From Tretioscincus oriximinensis (lineage: Eukaryota > Chordata > Lepidosauria > Squamata > Gymnophthalmidae): DNA of 64,000 bases. Made by a program: the position numbers and the translations under genes. Numbering within the stretch: position 1 is the first letter of the stretch; each line of letters begins with the position of its first letter. Positions 1 to 8,412 of the stretch are shown here, piece after piece. Below the pieces are notes generated by a model. That model saw only the letters and a list, made by a program, of their open reading frames with translations. It made no database searches and was not told the DNA's origin. Location of the stretch: contig JAJVDF010000650.1 of assembly GCA_022410635.1 (NCBI GenBank), positions 614,605 through 678,604 of the forward strand. Reading direction: 5' to 3'.

Positions 1-1708
1 CAGCAGTGAAAAAGAAATGGGTCAGTGACCAAAATAGCTGGAATAAATTTAAAAGAAGTGTGCCAACCAAACTGTGGTCACAGCTACATTCAAAATGCTT
101 TAAAAACCAAAGGCACAGCCGAAGGTGGAGCAATCTATGCAGTCTGGTCCCACTAATATTAGTGGCGTTTACAGCTAACTGGGAGAGTTGGGTAGGATTT
201 TGACCTTAATTTTCCAGATGAAAATGGCTATGCAAGTTCAAAACTTTATTATTGCAAATAAAAAATGAAAACAGCATACATATTTTTGTTCCATCCTAAC
301 AACAATGGTGTAGAAGATTGATTTCCTTTCCATTAAAATTGTGCATTTTACTTATGACCCAAGGGGCTTAATACAATATTGGGTAATCATAACAGTAATA
401 ATAATAATATATTTCATTTATAGGCATCCATGCCTCAAGGCTACTTGGCATCTTATAAAATAATGAAAACAATTTTCCAATATAGAAAACCCCAAGAGCT
501 TGTAAACAAGCTTCTCCCTTTCCATCCCACCCACTCAGAGGCTATAAAGATAAAATATTAGAAAAAAACTAAGCAAGAGAGCTAATTCTTCAAATTTATT
601 CCAGTGTGTAATAGTGTGTGAATGGGGATATCAGAGATCACAGATGAAACACATGATAGAATGTGCTTTCACAAACTATGATGACATTCTATTTCATTTC
701 AAGCAAATACGGACAGAAGCCTTTTTCATTATCTAACTGTGTCTTAAGAATTTAAGGAAAGACAAGCATTTTAAAGTGATCACTGGAAGTGTCCTGTACC
801 CAGCTGGTTGGAAATTAAAGTCCATAAAGGTTCTCTACCTTTCTTTAATCCAAATCGGTGTCTAGATTAAAATGAATTATGGCTGTCAAGGCTGTATTCA
901 TACCTTACACTTTCAGATTATCCTCTATTCCCAGGAATCATGTGCCAAAGTACCTTCTGATCCTTTTCCAGACTACCGCTTCCCAATTTGAATTATTCTG
1001 TATTTGGATTGTCCCATCAAAGAGACAGTTCAATTGCAANAAACTTGCAAAAACAGAGAAAGGTGTTGCAATCTGTCATCTGGGTTCTTTGGGTTGAGGG
1101 AGCCTTTTCTACTGACTTGTCTGTTTAGGATATACAGTAGGTCAAACACTTGCCTAGTTTTCTCCTGAGCTGTGTCAAGAAGGCTGTATGCTTCCACTTG
1201 TAGTGGCAAGCCTGAAGGTTCTTTTTTAGCTATTCTATTTTACTATGAGTGGAAACTCCCTGTCATAATTCCAGCACAGACTCAGAGAACCATGAGCTAT
1301 GGGCACAGGATCCCATTGGGTAGTCGAGGCAATTAATTGCCTCATCCAGCCACAAGAGGTAGAAAGCAGTCTATGCCCTAGAACCCAGAACTAAAAAGGA
1401 TAACATAAGGTAAGCTACCAAGTATGCTCTTGCCCACTCACTGTCTGCTATGATTCCTAGTGTTGCCTTCTATCATCTTACCTTGAAGTGGTGTCTTCCC
1501 CCCACCCCGCAAAAAAAAATGAAAATTGTATAAATAGGCCATAGATGGTATGAGTTCCCAATCAAACCTTAAATTATGTTCTCATGTTGTAATATGCCCA
1601 AATTTCAGGATAATGATGAATTACAATATTTTAATCAAGGACTGGAACACCACTCCAATGAAAAGAAACTGTAAGGTATGTTGTTGTATGGTGCTGTTCT
1701 GGGAATAC
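1..1708. other. AT-rich non-coding DNA, no gene seen
   Basis: The short open frames here have no recognisable protein motifs and I see no repeat family. The one notable site is an 18 bp perfect palindrome at 1326-1343, GAGGCAATTAATTGCCTC, with a TAATTA core. Confidence 0.6.
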
Positions 1709-1764
<56 letters not shown>

Positions 1765-1770
1765 GTTGTT
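1709..1770. repeat. (TTG)n microsatellite
   Basis: About 18 tandem TTG units followed by TTA-rich sequence. The poly-Cys and poly-Thr frames across it on the two strands are products of the repeat, not genes. Confidence 0.95.
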
Positions 1771-2325
1771 TTATTATTTTATTATTATTAAAATAATTGG
1801 TGTTTGGTGCTTTCCCTTCTGTTGCTCTTATTGCTGGAAAACTGTTCAATGGGAAGGACTGTACCATAAAGTTGTAAGATTTTTAGCCAATGAGAATGTT
1901 AGTTCTCATAAGTTCATAAACATTTGCAGCTGCTGCATGAATGCATAAGCATTTCACAGGTTGCTTCTAACTTGTGGGTGCAGTTCAGTGCACAGCAGTG
2001 TATCAGCAGCACAGATGACTTCAGGATAACATTTCCGGTCTGTAGTTTAAAGTGCTATACAAATGCAAATGTTAATATTTTCGCAAGGGAGACCAGAATA
2101 TACAACTGCAAATTTTGATTCATCAGTCTATCAGTCTCAAACTTACTAACAAAGAGACAAAAAAGGCTGCCATGCATCATGTGGAAAAGGTCTTCTTCAA
2201 ATAAGCACAATGAATTCCGGCCATGCAAAAAATCAATGGGACAAATTAACCATTAGTATTTCCCCAGCTGCAAACAATTTAACTAATTCAATTTGGATAT
2301 CAGCTAGCAACCAACTCCGGAAGAT
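1771..2325. other. Non-coding DNA, nothing recognised
   Basis: No convincing coding frame, simple repeat or known transposon signature was seen. Confidence 0.5.
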
Positions 2326-2501
2326 GACAACAGGAAGAGAAGAGAAGCAACCCAGCTGAGCTCAGGGTCTTGAAGCCACTACTCCACCACCTCCCTGAGT
2401 ACAGAAAAGCTAAGAAACCTTTTTTTCTGCTCAGGGAGTGAGTGGAGAGGAGGCTACTTTCAAGACCCAGTCCCTGCTGGGTTGCTTCTCTTCCTATTGT
2501 C
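2326..2501. mobile_element. Foldback (inverted-repeat) element, about 176 bp
   Basis: An imperfect palindrome. The left arm, starting GACAACAGGAAGAGAAG near 2326, pairs with the right arm ending CTTCTCTTCCTATTGTC at 2501, with a loop of roughly 15-20 bp near 2409-2425. Both arms carry AGCAACCCAGC, GGGTCTTGAA and CTCCCTGAG blocks. This architecture suits a non-autonomous DNA transposon (MITE) or another foldback. No target duplication was found, so the class is open. The frames on both strands across it are shadows of the palindrome. Confidence 0.7.
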
Positions 2502-4004
2502 AGCCTAAAGCTCCTCCCTTCCTTCCTGAAAGAAGACGGAAGAGGGAAGCGGCAGCTGCTGCTGTTGCTGGGAACAGAGTAGCTGGAGAGAAGTGCAGGC
2601 AGCAAGGATGCTGTGCACATTGACCCTTATGTTCTGGCTACAAACAAATGAAATCAAGGTTGGGATGGTGTGCTGCTCAAAAGGACGTGTGCGCAGATGT
2701 TACTTCAGTTGGGGTTAGGAGGAACTGACAGAAAATATTACTTTTCAGCAACCCAGCCTGGGAACCCCCCCCCCTTTCACTATTGGCTGGGGCAACCATT
2801 ACATCACGAATCAGTGTGAATCTGAAAAGGAAGCACCCGCACAAAGGAGTGTGGCTACAGGCAATTCCATAGCTGGAGTAGAATTAAGGTGAATGGCAAA
2901 AAAAGGCAGCAGCATTGGGTTTTGACAAAAACTCTGTAGCAGAAACTAGTGGTGTGTATACTGAGAAAGGTGGGAGTGCTCTGCAGTTGGTTTTTATGGT
3001 AACCAAATATGCACAGAGCATACTGAATATGCTGATGCATCCAGTTTGACCCCTAGTGCATTTGAAGCCTTGGTGAGAGAGAGAAAACACTGAAACAAAA
3101 TAAAACCAATTGGTTTCCAATTCAATAGAAAGAATGTACAGAAGAAAATACAAATGTAGGAAAATAAGTGTTTGTGGAATCTAATCTGCTTTCCCACCAG
3201 CATCCTGAGTCTAGATTGTCAGGCAGAGAAAGGACATAGATTTGTAGGGGTAGCAGCTGGTCAGCTTTTTCTTTCTTTCTTTTTTCTTTAAATACTTGGA
3301 AAATGAAACATCTGTGGAAAGAAAGTAAAGAGGAAGCAGCAGTACTTCAGCAAAGCCAAACAAGAATTTGCAGGAAGGCAAAGGGGAATCTATTAGCCTG
3401 CTCAAGCTGCTGAACTTTGCCCCCAAGATTGTGCATCTTAGAAGCTTGCCATGGTGATTTCCTGCCTTGCATTGTTTGATTAACCCCAAAGCAGCTGGCA
3501 TGGCATTGCTGTCAGGAAAAGCCTCCGTCAGCTTATTGTCAGGGACCTGAGGATACTAAATATTAATGATATAAAATTAGAAGGCTTCATACTGGGGCTA
3601 TTAGTCTTTCCCCTGGGCAGTATTGAATAGGAAAGGCATACTGATTGTTATCTTCCATTTTAGATTCACAGGCAGCAGTCCAATATTCATTTACTGGTAG
3701 GAGGCAAACTCATTGCAATGGCCATGTATAGGATTGCTTTGCTAATTTGTAGGAGACTGCATTCCATGTTTGACATAACTATGGATATGAAACTAGAAAT
3801 GTATTGTTTTTAAGGAACAAACAGACATTGGGACTATGCGAAATGGGAAACAATAGGACACTGATATTGAGGATTAGCAAAATGTTCAACATATACGGAA
3901 ATTTAAGGAAAGAGATATTCCCAGGGTTTGGTGCCAAATTGGGCAATAGCTTAATGACAACCTACCACCAACATCATTTATATATTCTGCTATAGTCAGA
4001 TGTT
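2502..4004. other. Non-coding DNA, nothing recognised
   Basis: Contains a GC-richer patch with a CTG-rich run near 2550-2575 and an A/G-rich stretch around 2880-3180. No protein motif or repeat family was identified. Confidence 0.5.
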
Positions 4005-4062
4005 CAGGAATAAAATATAGATATTCCAGAATAAAGTGCTTTATTCCAGAATATCAAAATAG
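4005..4062. repeat. Small near-palindrome with TTCCAGAATAAAG motif
   Basis: The core at 4021-4054 reads ATATTCCAGAATAAAG followed by CTTTATTCCAGAATAT, which is almost self-complementary. Similar TTCCRGAATA motifs recur near 7050, 30810, 34380, 41520 and 62230. This suggests ends of an old DNA-transposon family, but no complete element is delimited. Confidence 0.4.
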
Positions 4063-4407
4063 TGGAATCAAATAATAGAATTGTAAAGTTGGGAGGTAAC
4101 TCCAGGATCATTGGGTCTAATCTCTGCTCAACACAATATTTATTATACTGTCCCAGACAGATTACACACATCTACATTTTTTTCTGGCATGGACTTTAAG
4201 AACAGTTTTAGACTAATTTGAGGGTGCTAAATTCAAATCTGATCTTATAATTTCTCTATCACATCACATTTTTGAGCTATAGGTATATATCCCATTTTCA
4301 TGAATTCGAGTAGTGTATCAAAAGTGCCGGATTATACTTTTAACTTAAGTAAATTTACTTTTCATTTAGTCTCCCAATAAATGTGTGAATATCTTAGTTT
4401 TCTGTGA

Positions 4408-4597
4408 AATATTCCCATTTTTATGATAAGGAAGTAAACAGTTTCCAATGAACACAACAATCGTTTGCAAGTATTGAAATTTTCATTAATTTTCTAAATT
4501 AATGAAAATTTCAATACATAAAACACTACCTGCACACGACTGTTGTGTTCGTTGAAAACTGTTTGTTTACTTTCTTATCATAAAAATGGGAATATTA
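4408..4597. mobile_element. Palindromic (foldback/MITE-like) element, about 190 bp
   Basis: The left arm begins AATATTCCCATTTTTATGAT and the right arm ends in its reverse complement, ATCATAAAAATGGGAATATT. Inner blocks also pair: GAACACAACA with TGTTGTGTTC, and ATTGAAATTTTCATT with AATGAAAATTTCAAT. The left arm lacks about 15 bp present in the right, so the copy is old. It lies about 150 bp upstream of the Cys-motif ORF starting at 4750 and could be part of the same transposon, but that link is inference. Confidence 0.7.
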
Positions 4598-4705
4598 TTA
4601 TTTTTATCCTGCTATTTTTCTGCTTTTTGTTTGTGATTCAATACATAAGGTGTTAGGAGGGACCAGAAATTCAGAAATTCAATGAACAACTCAGGTAGCT
4701 AACAA

Positions 4706-4729
4706 CTTTTATCTTGTATTTCTCTGCAG
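4706..4729 (+). promoter_or_regulatory. Splice-acceptor-like site before the Cys-motif ORF
   Basis: A pyrimidine-rich run (TTTATCTTGTATTTCTCTG) is followed by CAG at 4727-4729, about 20 bp before the ATG at 4750. It fits the consensus for a 3' splice site. Whether it was ever used is unknown. Confidence 0.35.
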
Positions 4730-4749
4730 GGGTTTTTGCTGATCTAACA

Positions 4750-5107
4750 ATGGCCTCTACATCTTGCAGAAGACAGTGCTCAAATGTTCCAAATATTTTT
4801 TGTTACATCTGTGGAAACTTTACTATGAAGACTCAGAAGCACAACATTACTGACTTTGTAAAGAGGGGGAATTTTGCGTACTTCAAAGTAAAACTTGGAG
4901 ACCAAGACAAGCATTGGGCTCCTCACAAAGTGTGCAAAACCTGTATTGAGAGCTTGAGATCATGGTCTCAAGGAAAGAATGCTAAACTTAAGTTTGGAGT
5001 TCCTATGGTTTGGAGAGAACCAAGCAATCATTTAGAAGACTGCTATTTCTGCCTTGTCATTGTAAAGGGTTTCAANAAGAAAAACAAGCAATATTTGCAA
5101 TACCCAT
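4750..5107 (+). pseudogene. Fossil ORF with FCYICG / WAPH / DCYFC Cys motifs, probable transposon protein
   Basis: From the ATG at 4750 an open frame carries, in order, FCYICGN, TDFVKRG, LGDQDKHWAPHKVCKTC, GVPMVWREP and HLEDCYFC. That gives three CxxC pairs, plausibly zinc-binding. From memory, this motif order occurs in a multicopy family of uncharacterised animal proteins of several hundred residues, seen in invertebrates and some fish and reptiles. Their repeat-like distribution suggests a mobile element. Here homology seems to stop after LQYPC and the frame ends at 5142, so the protein is truncated. A pyrimidine tract and CTGCAG at 4715-4729 looks like a 3' splice site, so an upstream exon is possible. 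The frame is also open upstream to 4714. One N falls within it. Function is unknown; the family identification needs a protein search. Confidence 0.55.
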
Positions 5108-5504
5108 GTTCCTTCACTTCTTTCAATATGATGCTCTTCTAAACTCCAGCTATACAACTGAGGAAACTTGTGAAAAATGCACTGATATTATTAAAGAGTA
5201 ATGAGTTCCCGTGAAAGTGCAATAGTGTCAAAATAATGTTCTGCAGCCTCTGTATCACACAAGGTGAACTGAAATTATTCATAAATGAACTATACATAAC
5301 TCAGAATATTTTTCCATCCCTAAAAAGAATTAGACTAGGATATTGTTGAACAATTGTAATACATACTGCGCACATGCACACACACGCACACACACACATT
5401 ACTATAAAGCACAAATGAGCCGGCATAACTTGATGTCATTTTGTGTACAGTCCACCTGTCTGTACAGTCACTGCCAGCGAAAGTGGGGTTGTGTGAGGCT
5501 GACA
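5108..5504. other. Non-coding DNA with a short (AC)n tract
   Basis: An ACAC-rich run lies at about 5373-5398. Nothing else was recognised. The stretch may include the decayed remainder of the Cys-motif element. Confidence 0.45.
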
Positions 5505-5775
5505 CCATTATATATAGCCTTGCCCAATCCCAGGCAGGGTTGTCGAGTTCTGGCTGGAGCCCCTGCCACCTGCACCTGCCTCCNCCTCCATCCTAAGGCT
5601 GCAGCCCCCATTACTGGGCGACACCCAAAAACCTTTGGGTGCTCCCAGTAACGGAGCCCGGGGATCAAGGAATTCACCTTCAGTCTGCACAAGGAACTTG
5701 AATGCTCCCCGGTCCATTGATGAACTCTGTGCAAAGCGCATGGACCCTGCACAGGTCCCTGGCCTGGACCAGTTA
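5505..5775. repeat. GC-rich block with internal hairpin
   Basis: Markedly more GC-rich than its surroundings. It contains an inverted repeat at about 5609-5654 in which CCATTACTGGGCGACACCC pairs with GGGTGCTCCCAGTAACGG. It runs directly into the polypurine tract, so both may belong to one repeat unit. No coding content is supported. Confidence 0.45.
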
Positions 5776-6088
5776 GGACCAGGGGAGCATTGGGGGAGGG
5801 ACAGGGGATGAGGAAAAGGAAGAGGGATGCAAGAAATAGAGAGCAGGGGGATACAATAGAGAAAGACGAGAGGAGTGGGGGAAAGGAGGAGGAGAGGTGG
5901 GAGAAAGGGGAGAGGAAATGGGGGAGGGGGGAGAAGGGAGGGAGCATAGGAGAAAGACAGGGGAGGAGGAAGAAAGGGGATGGGTGGATAGAAGAAAAGA
6001 AGGACAAAGGAGGAAAGAAGGGAGAGGGGATGGGAGGAAAGAAGAGAAGAAGAACAAGAAGAAAAGAAAAAGATAAGAAAACAGAAGA
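5776..6088 (+). repeat. Polypurine (G/A) tract, about 300 bp
   Basis: Nearly all G and A on the plus strand, dominated by GGGGAGG, GAGGAA and AAGAAGA words. The Arg/Lys/Glu/Gly-rich plus-strand frame and the Ser/Pro/Leu/Phe-rich minus-strand frame are composition artefacts. It ends against a 50 bp sequence that also flanks a second such tract, inverted, at 8.2 kb. Confidence 0.85.
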
Positions 6089-6155
6089 ATTAAGCCCACT
6101 GCCTAGAGTCCATTGTATCTCTAAAGCAATGAGATTAATTCCCCTAGTATATATA
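6089..6155 (+). repeat. Repeat R, copy 1 (joined to polypurine tract)
   Basis: TAGAGTCCATTGTATCTCTA, then an AGCAATGAGATTAATT block, matches the reverse complement of 8225-8290 (TAGAGTCTGCTGTATCTCTA, then GGCAGTGGGCTTAATT). In both copies a purine-rich tract lies on the same side. This copy is itself partly palindromic, because TTAAGCCCACTGCC at 6093 pairs with the inner block. The family was not identified. Confidence 0.55.
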
Positions 6156-7560
6156 TTATATAAGTTATTGATGAGGGCTCACCCTCTGACCTTATGAAAA
6201 GAGCCAGAGAGATGATACACAGTTACTGCTGGAGTCAGCCAATAAGTCATGGTATATTTCTATTTAATAAGATGTAACTTACTTTGGATTCCTAGGGGAT
6301 GAAATACAAACTTGCAATCTAAGACTTCATTATCATCTAAAGTATTTAAACCTTTATTTCCCACCATGAGAAAGTTCATTTGCAGTCATCAATTATAATT
6401 AAAAGACCATTTTTGCTTAACCTGCTGAAAACAGATTAAATTACAGACAAGCCAAAGTAGGTTGATTGTATAATCAAAGTTTATATTGCATAAAGGGTAC
6501 AGTAGATAATGCAGGAATCTTGTCGTTGTAAAAAGAACCCCAGATTTTTTTTTATCCGAGAGGAAAAATGAGTCAAGGGATTTGCTTGTCAGTAGTAATA
6601 AATTTAAATTCTTTTATCACCAGGAGGTTTGCATTATATATGTCATCTTGGTAAAGAGTGAAAGCAGAGACAACAATATTAATAGTGAATAAAAATAAAT
6701 AAAATGATCAGAATGCAGACATCCTATTAATAAACCATAACCTTCAATTTTTAACTTACTCCCACAAATCCTCAAGAGTAGATAAATGATGAAGAGGTTC
6801 AGGAAATTACTGGAATGCAGAGAACACCTCTAGTCTGTGTTTACAAGTTGCGTCCCTTGCCCAGGGTGGCATGAATGCAAGATTTCATGTTCTCACAGCA
6901 ATCCGTTTCTTAAATTCAAATTGCAGTAGACAGGATTCCATGTAATCAGAATTTGATTGTGCAACCTGACAGTAGCAAATGACCATAAAATAGCTGTAAA
7001 ATATCAGAAGCAACCTTTCTGCAGCTGCAACCAGATTTCATTTATTCCACTATAATTGGACATTTTGGAATAAAGCATGTATTTTCTGGAAATAAAGCAG
7101 CAGATTTTATATAAACCAAGAATAATTCATGTTCTAAAACTTGCCCAGAGAAGCAGTTTAACAGAAAAAAAACTGTCGAAACACAGTAGATGTTTATTGT
7201 CCAATTGTGACATGTGGACTTGTTGGAGGAGAAATTGTGAGAGTGTTTCTACATGAATTACATTTTAGTCATTTCCAACCTGAAAGAGGAACTAGCCAAT
7301 GATATCTGATCATCTGAATGATTGACATTCCCTCACAAATCATTGAGATTCTGAGGTGAGAGGCAAAGGCATATGATATTAACTGCACATTAACAACAGC
7401 AACTAGCAACAGTAGAAGAGACTATTGCACTTTCTCTTTGCGAACAGCAAGCAAAATGTCTGACAGCAGAGTATGTCACTGAAAATCTCACTAATCAGGA
7501 AGTAATGAAATGACAAAATTTGGAATATACTGTGAAGATAAGAATAAGGCGAATTAAACC
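6156..7560. other. AT-rich non-coding DNA
   Basis: No coding frame or repeat could be identified, apart from TTCCACTATAATTGGACATT and GGAATAAAGC near 7045-7080, which resemble the recurrent TTCCRGAATAAAG motif. Confidence 0.5.
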
Positions 7561-8205
7561 AGTGAACCGATTACCCATACTATCGATGAATCCTGGAGTA
7601 AACAAGAGATCACAAGAGAATGTATATTCCAACTAAATTTGGTGCCCATTCAATAGCAATTAAAGGTATTCTCTTAAAACATTGGCATGTGTTTCAGGAT
7701 ATAACTGGGTGTAGCACTCTCCCATATTCCCATATAAAACAGGGAAAAACATCAAGGATATTCTGGTTAGGGCATCTGTAGCCAGACTGGATGGGCACAA
7801 AGACATAAAGGGCCATTTTGTATGTGGCTACTGTGGTGTCTATAAGAACTCTACTACTAATAAAAACAATGTATAAATCCAATAGATATGAGATAAATAT
7901 ATATATAACTGTAAATAGTACTCATGTAGTATATCTTATTATGTGCCCTTCTAGATCAGTTAAAAGGAGAATTACAGAACACAGGAGTTGCATCAAGAAT
8001 AAGACACTACAAGCCCCTTTGAACCAATATTTTCTACATAAGGAACATAGATTTAATGATTTCAGATTTTGGTCTGTGGATGGGCTGCAGAGTAATCTAC
8101 ATCTGGACTCTCTATGTAAAAAAGCACTATTTTGGATTCATAAATTACAATCCTTGGCATCCTAAAGTTTGAATGAGGAAATTAATTGGATGATATGAGA
8201 TATTC
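7560..8205 (+). mobile_element. Penelope-like retroelement fossil (linker plus GIY-YIG endonuclease end)
   Basis: Three pieces in different frames together resemble the C-terminal third of an endonuclease-bearing Penelope-like element. First, AACCGATTACCCATACT and the segment to about 7790 recall the ILLKHWHV and GKNIKDILVRA region. Second, about 7796-7860 reads GHKDIKGHFVCGYCGVYKNS, the Cys-containing linker typical of these elements, with the usual third Cys replaced by Tyr. Third, 7926-8165 reads VVYLIMCP, RRITEHRSCI, APLNQYFLHKEHRFNDF and FWIHKLQSL, a GIY-YIG domain. Frameshifts separate the pieces, and the block that normally carries YVGKT after the CP motif is deleted. The reverse transcriptase portion was not found upstream. 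The element is dead. Confidence 0.7.
7818..8165 (+). pseudogene. GIY-YIG endonuclease domain remnant of the Penelope-like element
   Basis: The 115-codon frame becomes recognisable from VVYLIMCP (7926) onward. The first part, through MYVATVVSIRTL, is the wrong frame of the Cys linker, so the nominal start is not real. Retained landmarks are RRITEHRSCI, which carries the Arg and Glu-His positions of the domain, and the C-terminal FWIHKL. The second half of the GIY-YIG signature is missing, so catalytic activity is not expected. In living elements this domain nicks target DNA for target-primed reverse transcription. Confidence 0.65.
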
Positions 8206-8224
8206 TATCCCATGCTTTGTATTA

Positions 8225-8412
8225 TAACTAGCTAAATTAAGCCCACTGCCTTAGAGATACAGCAGACTCTAGCCCCCTGTGCCCATCCCCTCCTCCCCCT
8301 GTTCTTCTTCCTCTTCTACCTTCTCCTCCCTGCCCCCCCAGCCACCTGCCCCCCCCTCTCTCATCTCATCTCATCTCCTCCCTCCCTCTCCTCTCTTCCT
8401 CCTCTTCTCCTG
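8225..8412 (-). repeat. Repeat R, copy 2, with polypyrimidine tract
   Basis: An inverted copy of the 6.1 kb arrangement. AATTAAGCCCACTGCCTTAG at about 8234 is followed by ACAGCAGACTCTA and then about 130 bp of C/T-rich sequence rich in CTCCTCC and TCTTCCTCT. Read on the minus strand this is a purine tract followed by the conserved block, as in copy 1. The simple-sequence CATCT units near 8360-8378 are short tandem repeats. Confidence 0.55.

Noticed and set aside
1550..1948. 132-codon plus frame with a run of Cys codons and the overlapping poly-Thr minus frame
   Set aside because: Both are translations of the (TTG)n microsatellite with unrelated flanks.
5468..6197. Long Ser/Pro/Leu/Phe-rich minus frames and the Arg/Lys/Glu/Gly-rich plus frame
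   Set aside because: They follow the polypurine tract; low-complexity composition removes stop codons.
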